The notes beneath the pieces were generated by a model, which was not told the DNA's origin, did not search any database, and saw only the letters and a program-made list of their open reading frames with translations. Shown here piece after piece: positions 46,910-56,132 of a stretch of 64,000 bases of DNA (position 1 is its first letter; every line of letters begins with the position of its first letter). The stretch spans positions 744,001 through 808,000 of the forward strand of contig NZ_CP009501.1 in the NCBI RefSeq assembly GCF_000969885.1. Direction: 5' to 3'. This DNA comes from Methanosarcina thermophila TM-1 (GTDB lineage: Archaea > Halobacteriota > Methanosarcinia > Methanosarcinales > Methanosarcinaceae). The position numbers and the translations under genes were made by a program.

Positions 46910-48709
46910 GTGAACTCCTTGGATAGAAAAATAAAATTTAAAGTAATGAGAACCTCCTGTATTTTTGCAGGTATATTATGCCTTGTTCTCGTCTGCCAGA
47001 TAGCTGCAGCGGACTCTTCTACTTGTCTGGACAATACAAAAAAGATAGCGGTATATCTTCCTTCAACTGATGTTGTGGCTCATGATCCTATATGCACTGC
47101 GATGTTTTTTGAATACAACCTTGATTATCTTACAGACTCTACAATTACATCGAATCTCACTAAAAAGAATTACGAGCTGCTTCTTGTTCCTGATAAGCAT
47201 ATGTCAGACAAAGCTGCTACAGCTGTGAACAAGTACCTGAACAGTGGGGGAAAAGTCTGGTTTTTTGCCGATCCAAGAATGAAACCAGACGGTTCTATAT
47301 CGGACAATAGAATCAATATATTAGGAAAGCCCAGTGAAATCTGGATTAACCGTAGTAGTAATTTTATTGTAGACAATACCGATCCGATAACAAACGGTTT
47401 ATCCAGATCATACAGATCCCTGAGCACAGCCAATAAATCCACATACACGAGGTCGTTCAATCCTGACAGCGGCAATATATCGGGATTCAAATACAAAGTC
47501 CTGGCATCAGTATGCAAAGATGGGGATGTGCTCATCCGATTTGAAAATACAAAAACAGGAGCTAAAGCCATCTATTCAAATGAGAATATGTTCATCTCGG
47601 GCGGCTCGTGCAACTATTTCAATAGAGAGACAGCAACCCGCCTGTTCCAGAACAGTAAAAACTGGATTCTTGGGCTTGATAAAAACACATATGGCATAAG
47701 CATCACCTATCCTAGAGGTGATAAACAGATAACTGTAACTATAGATGATGTTATGGGGGCAGATAAAGAAATTCAAAAAACCCGTAACTTCTTCGAGATG
47801 GAAAAGAGCAAGAAGCTTGCAAACGTGCAGGACATGAACACTTTCTTCATCGTTCCGGAATCACAAACATCAAAATCCGGGCTTGCCTATTTTTCTAAGT
47901 ACGGGGATACGCACACGATCCATCCACATAGAATCACTGATTGGAGAGCAGATTTTACAGTAGCTCAGTTCCAGAAGAATATTACAAAGGCTCAATCAAT
48001 AATGAACAAGGCTGCCGGCGTGCCAAACTATGGTTTTTCATCAATCCGGTTCCCCAATACAGCCGCATCCGTTCCGGCTTATCAGGCTGCATCGAATGCA
48101 GGGTTCATAATCGACAGCACCTACGGATACTATACCAGCATGACCGCCCTTGGAGATACGCAGTCAAATAACGTATTTTTCCCGAAGCAGAAGATTCTGT
48201 ACGGAAAAGAGACAAATACCATAGAGATTGAAGTCCCGGGTTATTTCGATATCAGTCCACGTGATGCAAACGACTTTTACAGGAAAAATGCAGCCTGTCT
48301 GAAGCATTTCAAAGGAATCAATTTCCCGGCGAACTTTATTATAGCCGGTCATATTCAGGGTATGATGACAAAACCGGACCTGTTCTCAAATATGTCGAAA
48401 ACCCTGGATTATATAGGCAAAAACACCGGCTATACTGTATTTTCAACGCTTGACCAGATTGCAAAATATAACGACGCTTTGAAATCCACAAAAATTCAGG
48501 CATATAACACCCCAAAAGGAGTTACTGTTGACATTACCACCTCAAAACAAATTGATAACTTTACAATTAAGCTGACAAATGTCAAAAAAGGTGTTAAAGC
48601 TCAGTATGACGGGACAGATAACTGTGATGTGATCCACGCAGACGGTGTGTATTATGTGTACCATACAGTTAGTCCGGGAACCCATCAGATAAGTGTGACC
48701 ACTGCCTAA
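46910..48709 (+). CDS. Secreted NodB-like polysaccharide deacetylase-related protein
   Basis: A 599-residue exported protein with a signal peptide (CIFAGILCLVLVCQIAAA). Residues about 45-250 resemble a glutamine-amidotransferase-like fold (YELLLVPDKHMSDKAATAV, LNSGGKVWFFADPRM). A NodB-like domain follows: VTIDDVMG with D279-D280, the His region THTIHPHRITDW at about 338-340 and FSSIRFPNTAAS. CE4 deacetylases use such Asp-His-His metal sites, but the His motif is atypical, so activity needs proof. The C-terminal 80 residues are a beta domain (IDNFTIKLTNVKKGVK). The start GTG 46910 is unsure; ATG 46946 lies just before the signal peptide. Confidence 0.7.
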   Translation: MNSLDRKIKFKVMRTSCIFAGILCLVLVCQIAAADSSTCLDNTKKIAVYLPSTDVVAHDPICTAMFFEYNLDYLTDSTITSNLTKKNYELLLVPDKHMSDKAATAVNKYLNSGGKVWFFADPRMKPDGSISDNRINILGKPSEIWINRSSNFIVDNTDPITNGLSRSYRSLSTANKSTYTRSFNPDSGNISGFKYKVLASVCKDGDVLIRFENTKTGAKAIYSNENMFISGGSCNYFNRETATRLFQNSKNWILGLDKNTYGISITYPRGDKQITVTIDDVMGADKEIQKTRNFFEMEKSKKLANVQDMNTFFIVPESQTSKSGLAYFSKYGDTHTIHPHRITDWRADFTVAQFQKNITKAQSIMNKAAGVPNYGFSSIRFPNTAASVPAYQAASNAGFIIDSTYGYYTSMTALGDTQSNNVFFPKQKILYGKETNTIEIEVPGYFDISPRDANDFYRKNAACLKHFKGINFPANFIIAGHIQGMMTKPDLFSNMSKTLDYIGKNTGYTVFSTLDQIAKYNDALKSTKIQAYNTPKGVTVDITTSKQIDNFTIKLTNVKKGVKAQYDGTDNCDVIHADGVYYVYHTVSPGTHQISVTTA

Positions 48710-48735
48710 CTGAGTATTGAGACTCAGTTTTTTTT
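48709..48735 (+). terminator. Strong stem-loop terminator
   Basis: ACTGAGT, six-base loop, ACTCAGT followed by TTTTTTT. The stem begins in the stop codon of the deacetylase-like gene. Confidence 0.75.
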
Positions 48736-48944
48736 AGAAGACAATATACTGCGTGAAATGATCACAGGAAAGCTTTCAAAAGGCTTAAAAAATTAAGCAA
48801 GAAAAGTCCTGTACTGTTTGAGGCAGTCTTCAAGAAAGCTGATGAAATTTGCATCAATCCTCAGCATTACAAAAATCTCAATTATCCTCTGAATAAGTAA
48901 ATTAGAGTAATATCAACTAAGAAGAAGGATAAAAACTAGTCTCT

Positions 48945-49949
48945 TCACCAGAATTTCCACCAGGGTTTTTTCTGTATAACTTCCGGCAAGGATTCCATAT
49001 TTATCTTGCTTTTTACTACATCTTTGTCTATCTCCATACTTATTATCTGATCCCAACGTATGGCTTCATTGTGCATCCTTCATTTAAAATTATTAACGAT
49101 TCATTGTGTATATCATCAACTTTTCCAGAAATATCTTCCCCATTTGTTTTTATTCGTATGTGAGGAAAATCATCAATATAGAAATCAGTCACCATTTGCT
49201 TAAAACGGTTTGTGAAATATTTAATTTCCCTGTACAGAATAACTATAAACCTAAAGTTCACAATAAAAACTGATGCGTAGAAACCTAAAACAATTATTCA
49301 TAGACTCAAATGTTTTGTTATTAATTTTATAATTATATCATAAACAGAAATAGTAAAAAGTAAAACACCGATGTTAAGTCCAATTATTAATCCTATTGAA
49401 AACCAATATGAGTAATAAATATATTTTGAGCACTTTTTTAATGATAACTCCTCTGTAAGCTTGGGCTCAGTGTATCTTTTAAAATTGAAAATATAAAAAA
49501 AGAAAGCTATAGTTACTACCATAATTAAAGGAAACAAGTTAAAAGATAGAACTACACTCAGCAGATCAATGTCATTTTGTCCCTCATAAAAAAAAATTAT
49601 GATATACTGTGAAAAAACCAATTTTATTAATTCCATTTATTTTAGAAAGCGTAATCGACAATAAAAGTAAACAAACGAAAAGAAGAAGACCTAATGGTAC
49701 CCCTTCAAGAAAAAAAAGGTATTTCATCGTCGTGTCATATTTATATCTATCTAATTTATAAAAAAGATTATCTATAGGTTTTGAATTATCGATTAGAAAA
49801 TTTCTATATTCGTTTCTCCCTTGTACGTGTAGACCTTTGTTATTGAATTTATTTGAAAAGTATACATTGATTGGAATAACTAAAATAGGAATAATAATCC
49901 CAGTAATCCCAGTAACGATAACTTGTGTTACCCAATCAGAATTTATCAA
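48945..49949 (-). pseudogene. Frameshifted gene for a multi-helix membrane protein
   Basis: Four overlapping pieces in different frames join into one plausible protein. The N-terminus (49949 to 49584) has two helices (VTQVIVTGITGIIIPILVIP and GVPLGLLLFVCLLLLSITL). The second piece (49636 to 49298) has two more (LFPLIMVVTIAFFFYIFNF and LIIGLNIGVLLFTISVYDII). A third (about 49290 to 49043) starts with IIVLGFYASVFIVNFRFIVI and continues with DDFPHIRIKTNGEDISGKVD. A fourth frame near 49080-48945 ends the protein with AIRWDQIISMEIDKDVV and KKPWWKFW before TGA at 48945. The first shift lies near a run of nine or ten A. The C-terminal part looks like a small SH3-like domain. The family is not recognised. 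At least three frameshifts point to a dying gene unless the sequence itself is wrong. Confidence 0.65.
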
Positions 49950-50028
49950 CTTTTATCACATATCGTCATTTACGACTTGATATAAATAAACTTTATGAAA
50001 TTTTCATTATAATATTTATTAAAAACGG

Positions 50029-50145
50029 TTACCAAAGGAGCCACCACGATTTACGTCCATAATTTCGGGCAAAAGATTGTATTTTAACTTGCTGTTTTCC
50101 TGTTTTAGGCTCTATATATGATCTGTCTGTTCTGTGTAACTTCAT
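50029..50145 (-). CDS. Doubtful 38-residue basic ORF
   Basis: ATG at 50145 opens a 38-codon frame (MKLHRTDRSYIEPKTGKQ) ending ARNYGRKSWWLLW. The WW-rich end resembles the end of the neighbouring decayed membrane-protein gene (KKPWWKFW). No ribosome site. It may be a relic of the same kind of gene. The rest of 49950-50331 holds nothing recognised. Confidence 0.25.
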   Translation of the reverse strand: MKLHRTDRSYIEPKTGKQQVKIQSFARNYGRKSWWLLW

Positions 50146-50331
50146 TAAGCTGGCTTATCTGCTTGTTTTTGTAAGTATCTGCTTAAAAATGCCTATAAAT
50201 AAAAACTTCTTTAGGGATTAACCTAATCCCAGAAACCAATTTCTTCCAAGCTTTAATTCTCTAAAAAAATTGCTGTTGAGAATAAAAGTTTATCACTTTC
50301 TAGCACTTTAAAAGAACATATAGCACATTAA

Positions 50332-51066
50332 TCACTGATTTATCTCTTTGTAACAATCAATGCACAAAGGCTTAGCAAAAGATGTTTTGTTTGCCTTTCC
50401 GCAGTAGTGACAATATTTTTCTTGATATTTTTTATCCATATACCTTTGCCATGATTTAAAACAGGCAGGGCAGAGGGGCTTGTTTATATCAAAATTAATG
50501 CCTTTACCACACCTTATACAAAAACAGCTATTTGGTATTGCTATTTTGCTAACTTTTTTTAATTTCTTGCTGACCCGAATGGTTTGATTGGCAATGTCAC
50601 CAAAATTGATCAGTTTCTTCTCATACTTTTTACTGGCACCAAATAATAAAGAAAGGTGCTGTGCAATATCTGCATAAAGAACGAGGCGTTCGATTTATCG
50701 ATTTTAATTCCCATTTCCCAATTGTTTTCCTGGGGAGTGTTGATACAGGTTCATTGATGTAATAATGGCTGAATCTTCATTTAAGTAACATTTAGCGTGC
50801 AAATTGTCGAGTGAATAAATGCTAGCATTATTTAGTTGTTATAAAAGGAAATCCATGTCCCTATCATTGATTTCTCCATTCTTGCCAGAACGATACAGTA
50901 CTTTAATATCAATGTCAGGCGATTCCTTTTCTGCTTGTTGAATCAGTATTTTTATCTTATCAGACATTTGAAGATATGGGCTTACCAGGTATAGCTTTTC
51001 TTTAGATCTTGATATCATTTTACTTAGTTCTGAAGAAGTTGCGTTTGTATCAAGAAATTCAACCAT
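50332..51066 (-). pseudogene. Decayed phospholipase D-like protein with zinc-ribbon tail
   Basis: An N-terminal piece (MVEFLDTNATSSELSKMI ... KEKLYLVSPYLQMSDKIKIL) reads to an in-frame TAA at 50839. The same frame continues beyond it with the PLD-type HxK motif (SLDNLHAKCYLNEDSAIITS). It then shifts (QENNWEMGIKIDKSN) and shifts again into VLYADIAQHLSLLFGASKK, ending with two Cys clusters (CFCIRCGKGINFD, CPACFKS, CHYCGKANK, CIDCYKEINQ) before TGA at 50332. The original would be a roughly 245-residue PLD-family protein (nuclease or lipase-like) with a zinc-binding tail. One stop and two frameshifts make it a pseudogene. It lies beside another decayed gene. Confidence 0.72.
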
Positions 51067-51697
51067 TTTAATCACAATCAAAAATCTTTGTTAATTGCAT
51101 CAACAAGACTTCTCGACAGCATCTCTCTGAGCCTTCAAAGAGAAATACATATTTCGAACATAATTCTCCAGACCATATTTCCATTCCTTACATTCTGGTG
51201 TCTCTTGATTTGATTTATTTTTTAGTTTTCCTCATTATTTTGACCCCCTTATAAATTATAGAAAATGTTTCTATTTTTCTGGCTTTAAAAACATTCCAAC
51301 TTATGTTAATAATTAATATTGATTGGTAGTATAAACATTTAACTGCAGATGAAATTCTTGTTTATAGTATTCTAAAAATAATATTGATTCGTTTAATTTT
51401 GTATACTAGGATTAAAAAGCGAGTTAGTTTATACTTAATGATCGCTTAGTTTTCGCAACCAGATATTTAAGTACATTAGTGCACTGGATGAAAAGTACTA
51501 TCACCTACTGCAACTTTACAAACGGCATGCCCTGTTTTGCTCCCCTAATTAAAAAGACAAAAGGATGTCGAACCTGTAGACTAGTGTTTTCATTTTAAGA
51601 TAAAGATAACATCTATTCTTCTTTCTCTTTCCTCTTATATTGATAATGAGCAGTAATATTAATCTAGTTTCCAGTATACATCCTTTATGGGGATAAT
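51067..51697. other. Gap with a possible gene remnant
   Basis: AT-rich. On the minus strand 51100-51231 is an open stretch of 43 codons without a start (NQETPECKEWKYGLENYVRN ... AQRDAVEKSC) that looks like a protein fragment upstream of the decayed PLD gene. No transposase motif or terminal repeats were recognised. The promoter for the propeller gene at 51698 lies near its right end (ATGGGGATAAT upstream). Confidence 0.4.
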
Positions 51698-52696
51698 GTG
51701 GGGAACAAAGTAACATATTTAGCAATTATTTTGATTTTTCTCATAAGCTTTACATCAATAGCGAGCGCCGGCAAAGAGACTATGATCGTAGGTGAGAGGC
51801 TAACATTGAGTCCATCAATCTATGGCAACATTGTTACATGGGCTGAGACTGCTACTGACAGTGCTGTCATGTATAACTTGACTACTGGAAATATAACAGG
51901 GCTAGGAGTACATATAGAAAGTAGCCCATCTATTCAAGGAGATAAAATTACATGGTGTGAAGAGGATAACGTAATTGTGTATAACATTTCCACTGACAAA
52001 GAAACTAAAATCATTAACGCAAGCAATCCAACGATCTATGGCGATAATCTTGTATATGTAAGATCAAAATATGCTAACGGTCAGCCTTCCTCTTATCAAG
52101 ATGTTAAGTGCAACAGTTTATATTTATACAACCTTAGCACCAATAAAGAAGTTCAACTAACTCCATATAAGAATGCTCTTATTGGTGCTTCCATTTATGG
52201 GAATAAAATTGTATGGACACTATGGACACAGGCAGATCAAGTAAATTCAAGCGAATGGGAATGGAGTACAAACATTTCCATATACGACATATCCACAAAG
52301 AGAGTAAGTGACATCAGCAGAACTGGTACAGCACAAGGCAGTAAAATTTATGGAAACATTGTCGTGTGGATAGAATACCAGAACGGATCAATGAATATCC
52401 ATATGCGAGATATTGCTAAGCATAAAACACGTCAGATTACTTTTGATGGCAATTCGACCAACCCAGATGTATATGGCGATAGAGTAGTGTGGGAAAGGAG
52501 ATGCTGGGGAGGTGACAGATGGTTGAGTGACATTTATATGTACAATGTTTCAACTAATGAGACAATTCGTATTACAAATAGCACTTATGCAAGCGACCCT
52601 GCAATTTATGACGATAAAATTGTATACCTGGACACACGCAATGACATAGAATATCAGGTAGATAGAGATATATACTTGTATAATCTTTCAGCTTAA
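51698..52696 (+). CDS. Secreted TolB-like seven-bladed propeller surface protein
   Basis: A 332-residue exported protein: signal peptide (TYLAIILIFLISFTSIASA) and seven repeats whose key strands read SIYGNIVTWAE, SIQGDKITWCE, TIYGDNLVYVR, SIYGNKIVWTL, KIYGNIVVWIE, DVYGDRVVWER and AIYDDKIVYLD. Seven repeats are enough for one closed TolB-type beta-propeller. No anchor or enzymatic motif is seen. Many Asn-x-Ser/Thr sites fit glycosylation. Such proteins are abundant on Methanosarcina cell surfaces; the role is unknown. GTG start at 51698. Confidence 0.82.
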   Translation: MGNKVTYLAIILIFLISFTSIASAGKETMIVGERLTLSPSIYGNIVTWAETATDSAVMYNLTTGNITGLGVHIESSPSIQGDKITWCEEDNVIVYNISTDKETKIINASNPTIYGDNLVYVRSKYANGQPSSYQDVKCNSLYLYNLSTNKEVQLTPYKNALIGASIYGNKIVWTLWTQADQVNSSEWEWSTNISIYDISTKRVSDISRTGTAQGSKIYGNIVVWIEYQNGSMNIHMRDIAKHKTRQITFDGNSTNPDVYGDRVVWERRCWGGDRWLSDIYMYNVSTNETIRITNSTYASDPAIYDDKIVYLDTRNDIEYQVDRDIYLYNLSA

Positions 52697-52702
52697 CTCA
52701 TA

Positions 52703-52723
52703 AGGCAAAAGCCTCTTTTTTTT
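52703..52723 (+). terminator. Short hairpin plus T-run after the propeller gene
   Basis: AGGC, AAAA loop, GCCT, then CTTTTTTTT, seven bases after the stop codon. Confidence 0.6.
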
Positions 52724-52850
52724 ATAGGAAGGAGTATAAAAACCAGAAGGTTCTCAGCTAAAGTGATAATTACAAACACTCACTTTTAACGTGTAAACTC
52801 CCTAAAGATGAATTTTCACCTTGAGAACAAAGAAAAAAATATACTTTTTA

Positions 52851-53000
52851 TTACTTATTACCTGCAGGACAAAGCATATTGTCAGTAAACCAGAAACGAT
52901 TTTTACATCCAGTGCACATATTTTCAGGTCCGCTGTTTATTACATAATTGGCAAACTCAGGGTCGCTAACATTCCCCTGCCCACGGCAACAAATAACCAT
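52851..53000 (-). CDS. Possible small Cys-containing protein or gene fragment
   Basis: A 49-codon frame from ATG 53000: MVICCRGQGNVSDPEFAN, then a stretch with CTGCKNRFWF and CPAGNK before TAA at 52851. The CxxC and later Cys suggest a metal knuckle, and the composition looks protein-like. No ribosome site is seen, so it may be the end of a decayed gene. Confidence 0.35.
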   Translation of the reverse strand: MVICCRGQGNVSDPEFANYVINSGPENMCTGCKNRFWFTDNMLCPAGNK

Positions 53001-53161
53001 AAGGAGGCATTACAATTCGATATTTAATGTGTTTCTGCGAATCACACTTCGTCTGTTATCTCGATCATCATATTCTTGGGGGAAGCGCAGCGAGTGAAAG
53101 GGAATGCGGGCTCTCAAAATGGAAGCATCCCTTTGTCGACTAAATGCAATTAATCTAAAAA

Positions 53162-53169
53162 TTTATATA
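53162..53169 (+). promoter_or_regulatory. TATA box of the tRNA gene
   Basis: TTTATATA lies 31-38 bases before the first base of tRNA-Cys, a spacing that fits an archaeal TATA box close to the mature 5' end. Confidence 0.55.
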
Positions 53170-53199
53170 CTTAGAATACTGTATAAAATTATACAATCT

Positions 53200-53271
53200 G
53201 CCAAGGTGGCGGAGGGGTCACGCAATCGCCAGCAGAGCGATTCAGTCCTGGTTCAAATCCGGACCTTGGCT
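53200..53271 (+). tRNA. tRNA-Cys (anticodon GCA)
   Basis: A 72-base cloverleaf. Acceptor GCCAAGG pairs with CCTTGGC. Anticodon stem ATCGC/GCGAT encloses CAGCAGA, giving GCA. Discriminator T73 is the mark of tRNA-Cys. No CCA is encoded, and TTTTT follows directly as terminator. The T-arm is unusual: stem position 52 T faces 62 C, and the loop reads TTCAAAT where TTCGAAT is usual. It is probably expressed, as a TATA box lies upstream. Methanosarcina species usually have more than one tRNA-Cys gene, so this may be a variant copy. Confidence 0.88.
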
Positions 53272-53537
53272 TTTTCTATTCTTAAAGAATTATTTCTTTT
53301 TTAAAATAAATTTTTATATTTCTGTCTTTTTAATATCGTTAAATTATCTATCCTTTACTTCATTTAACGAATTAAAAGCAACTTCTTTTGCCATGAATTA
53401 GCCTCTTGAGATAACGAAGTGAATGAAAAGGGTGGCATCTTCCCAAAGGGAATTGGGGTGGAAAAACATTTATCATGCCTGAGATATATAAAAAACGTGA
53501 ATAACACTTAATCTAATAAAAAAGGGCAGCTGATCTA
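53272..53537. other. Spacer after tRNA-Cys
   Basis: AT-rich. Stretches like GAGTGAAAGGGAATGC (about 53092, before the tRNA) and GTGAATGAAAAGGGTGGC (about 53420, after it) resemble each other and flank the tRNA gene. No other feature is recognised. Confidence 0.35.
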
Positions 53538-54278
53538 TTGGCAAAAGACAAACGCATTAAGTTTCCATCAGGCTCATATCAGGCTTCATATTATGGCGTC
53601 AACTATAGAATAGATCCTGAAAACGATATCGTGGAAATGAGCCAGAGGCTAAAACCCAGGTACAGCCCTGAAAGTAAGGAAGAAGCTATCAATCTTGCAA
53701 ATAAGCTTGGACCAGAAAAGATTAAAAAAAGAGCCAGGCTATTCTCAATGCTTCTTCTCTTCTCAATATTATTATTCCTGTTTTTGCTGATCTTCCCTAT
53801 ATTTTTCCCTGTACAATCCGAAGGTCTTCTATCAGCCGGAAAATTTCTATCAATTGTCTCAGAAGTAGTTTTTCTTTATATGTTTGGGTATTACCGAGCC
53901 ATGGCAAATTATTTTACAGATTCTTACTGCGAAAAATGTGGAAAGCATTTCGTTTTTGAGGAGTTTCAAGCTCCGCTCGTAAAAGAAGAAAGCAGAATAG
54001 ATTCCTACACAAAAACCTTAACACAATACTGGCATTGTATAAACTGCGGGCATGAGGAAATAAAAATCGAACCTCAACCCGTAGATCATCATCAAGAAAA
54101 AAAACAGGACAATTTAAAAGAAGATACCTGCGAAGAATGCGGGAAAGAACATGCAATAGTGGAATACAGGAATATGGACGTATTAAATCGTGCTCTTAGA
54201 AAGAAAATCAGGTACTTTAAATGCAAAAACTGCGGCTACCATGAAATTAGACTAAATAAAAGGTTCAGAATATTTTAA
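53538..54278 (+). CDS. Membrane protein with two cytoplasmic zinc ribbons
   Basis: A 246-residue protein from TTG 53538. A 65-residue N-terminal soluble part (RIKFPSGSYQASYYGVNYRI) is followed by two membrane helices (MLLLFSILLFLFLLIFPIFF and FLSIVSEVVFLYMFGYYRA), then two zinc-ribbon pairs: CEKCGKHFVFEEF with CINCGHEEIK, and CEECGKEHAIVEY with CKNCGYHEIRL. A basic tail ends it. Each pair has four Cys, enough for one Zn. No family recognised. Such layouts occur in membrane sensors and in assembly factors; no partner gene points to either. Confidence 0.7.
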   Translation: MAKDKRIKFPSGSYQASYYGVNYRIDPENDIVEMSQRLKPRYSPESKEEAINLANKLGPEKIKKRARLFSMLLLFSILLFLFLLIFPIFFPVQSEGLLSAGKFLSIVSEVVFLYMFGYYRAMANYFTDSYCEKCGKHFVFEEFQAPLVKEESRIDSYTKTLTQYWHCINCGHEEIKIEPQPVDHHQEKKQDNLKEDTCEECGKEHAIVEYRNMDVLNRALRKKIRYFKCKNCGYHEIRLNKRFRIF

Positions 54279-54374
54279 CAAAACCGTTTTACTGCGACCA
54301 TTGAGCCGAAACCCGTTTACGAAAAGGCTTGACCGAAACCGTTGCGCCGGTTTATCATGCCTCCTTGACGGTTT

Positions 54375-54430
54375 TCGATAAAACCTTTTTTCAAAAGGTT
54401 TTTGATCAAACTTTTTTCTAAAAAGTTTGC
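54375..54430. repeat. Double hairpin repeat related to the 29.2-kb array
   Basis: Two adjacent perfect hairpins: AAAACCTTTT-TTC-AAAAGGTTTT (54380-54402) and AAACTTTTT-TCT-AAAAAGTTT (54408-54428), joined by TTGATC. The sequence matches the reverse complement of the 27-bp array at 29161-29290. The CC/GG change is matched on both arms, so pairing is kept. Confidence 0.8.
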
Positions 54431-54462
54431 GCTCCAGGCTTTTTTTCAAATAAATTGAAGAC

Positions 54463-54488
54463 GAGTCCTCTTAAAAGAGGCTCGCTTT
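54463..54488 (-). terminator. Hairpin after hcp, near-perfect dyad
   Basis: GAGTCCTCTT / AAAAGAGGCTC at 54463-54483, about 20 bases beyond the hcp stop. It can end transcripts from hcp and from the convergent zinc-ribbon gene. Confidence 0.5.
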
Positions 54489-54503
54489 TCTAGCTGCCTG
54501 GTT

Positions 54504-56132
54504 TCAGGCTTGTTTCAGAAGCACTTTCATATCTTCTTCAACGGTTGTGTTGGGTCTGAGATTGAAGTTTTCAACCAGCACTTTAACCACGTTAGGTGAG
54601 AGGAAAGCCGGAAGTGTCGGGCCGAGGGTAATATTTTTTATGCCAAGACTCAGGAGGGCAAGCAGAACAAGCACGGCTTTTTGTTCGTACCAGGCTATAT
54701 TATACGAGACCGGCAGGTCGTTTATGTTCTCAAGCCCGAAAACCTCTGCAAGTTTCTGGGCAATTACCACAAGCGAGTAAGAATCGTTGCACTGTCCGGC
54801 ATCGATAACCCTCGGAATTCCTTCGATGTCACCGAGGTCGAGTTTATTATACCGGTATTTGGCACAGCCTGCAGTAAGAATTACGGTATCTTTAGGCAGG
54901 GCTTTTGCAAAATCGGTATAATAGGCTCTTTCTTTATGCCTGCCGTCACAACCTGCCATAACAATGAACCTGCTTATCTTTCCGCTTTTTACAGCGTCTA
55001 TAATCTTATCCGCGACCGACAGAGCTGCCTCGTGTGCAAAACCTGCGGTTATAGTTCCGCTTTCGATAGGCTCAGGTGGCTTGCTCGTTTTTGCCTGCTC
55101 GATTAGAGGAGAAAAATCCTTAGTACCGTCTTCTTTTTCGTATATGTGGGTAAGCCCTTCAAATCCAACAACACCTGTAGTATAAATCCGATTTTTGTAC
55201 GACTCTCTTGGCGGGATTATACAGTTTGTAGTCATAAGAATTGGACCGTTAAACTTCTCAAACTCTTCATACTGTTTCCACCATGAATTCCCGTAATTGC
55301 CTACGAAGTTATCGTATTTTTTGAAGGCAGGGTAGGCATTTGCAGGCAGCATTTCCCCGTGCGTATAAACATCAATTCCTGTGCCTTTTGTCTGCTCAAG
55401 CAGCTGTTCCAGGTCCCGGAGGTCATGTCCGCTAATGAGAATTCCGGGTCTGTCCCTGACTCCAATATTAACCGCTGTCGGCTCCGGGTTTCCATAGGTT
55501 TCTGTGTTTGCTTTATCGAGCAGGGCAAGCACGGATACGCCTTTTTTTCCGCATTCCAGAACCATTCCGAGCAGAGTTTCCATATCCAGGCTGTCGTCCG
55601 TAGTCGAGACAAGCCCTTTTTCTATGAACTCATAGATTCCTTCATCCTTATATCCCAGAACATACGCATGGTGAGCATAAGCAGCCAGACCTTTCAGTCC
55701 AAAGGTCAGAATCTCCCGGAGAGACCTGATATCCTCGTCCTGCGTGGAGTGAACTGCGACATCAAGGCTTCCTATATTCTCCGGAGTAACCGTAGCCACC
55801 GCAGGCAGGGATTTCTCAGCAGCTAAAGCTTCAGCTGGCAGTTTTCCTTTGATTTCGTCTCTGAGCTTAAACCCTTTGTTTATAAGAGACTCAAATTCCT
55901 GTTTATCAAAATTGGTGTTCGTAAGGGTTGCAAAGTAACTGTCAAGTACAAATCTGTCGGTTGCCTCTTCATTAACGCCTGCAGCCCTTGCTTTCAGGTT
56001 ATAGAAAGAGATACTTTTGAGTACATAGATCAGCCTGTCCTGGAGATCTGCAACTTCTCCTTTTTTACCGCACACCCCATTTTTTGTACAGCCCTTTACA
56101 TTAAGCGCTTCCTGACACTGGTTACAGAACAT
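54504..56132 (-). CDS. hcp: Hybrid-cluster protein (hydroxylamine reductase family)
   Basis: A 542-residue Hcp. The N-terminal cluster uses C3, C6, C15 and C21 ([20 protein letters not shown]). The hybrid Fe-S-O cluster ligands are visible in [28 protein letters not shown] and [10 protein letters not shown]. The enzyme reduces hydroxylamine in vitro and is linked to nitric-oxide or nitrosative stress. It has GAGGTGA before its ATG. It is a single-gene unit next to convergent and divergent neighbours; no hcr reductase is adjacent, so electrons probably come from ferredoxin or another donor. Confidence 0.96.
   Translation of the reverse strand: MFCNQCQEALNVKGCTKNGVCGKKGEVADLQDRLIYVLKSISFYNLKARAAGVNEEATDRFVLDSYFATLTNTNFDKQEFESLINKGFKLRDEIKGKLPAEALAAEKSLPAVATVTPENIGSLDVAVHSTQDEDIRSLREILTFGLKGLAAYAHHAYVLGYKDEGIYEFIEKGLVSTTDDSLDMETLLGMVLECGKKGVSVLALLDKANTETYGNPEPTAVNIGVRDRPGILISGHDLRDLEQLLEQTKGTGIDVYTHGEMLPANAYPAFKKYDNFVGNYGNSWWKQYEEFEKFNGPILMTTNCIIPPRESYKNRIYTTGVVGFEGLTHIYEKEDGTKDFSPLIEQAKTSKPPEPIESGTITAGFAHEAALSVADKIIDAVKSGKISRFIVMAGCDGRHKERAYYTDFAKALPKDTVILTAGCAKYRYNKLDLGDIEGIPRVIDAGQCNDSYSLVVIAQKLAEVFGLENINDLPVSYNIAWYEQKAVLVLLALLSLGIKNITLGPTLPAFLSPNVVKVLVENFNLRPNTTVEEDMKVLLKQA

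Noticed and set aside
51420-51600. Possible insertion-sequence remnant
   Set aside because: No transposase motif, inverted ends or target duplication could be found around the decayed genes.
53104-53304. Plus-strand ORF of 66 codons
   Set aside because: It runs straight through tRNA-Cys and its terminator and has no ribosome site.
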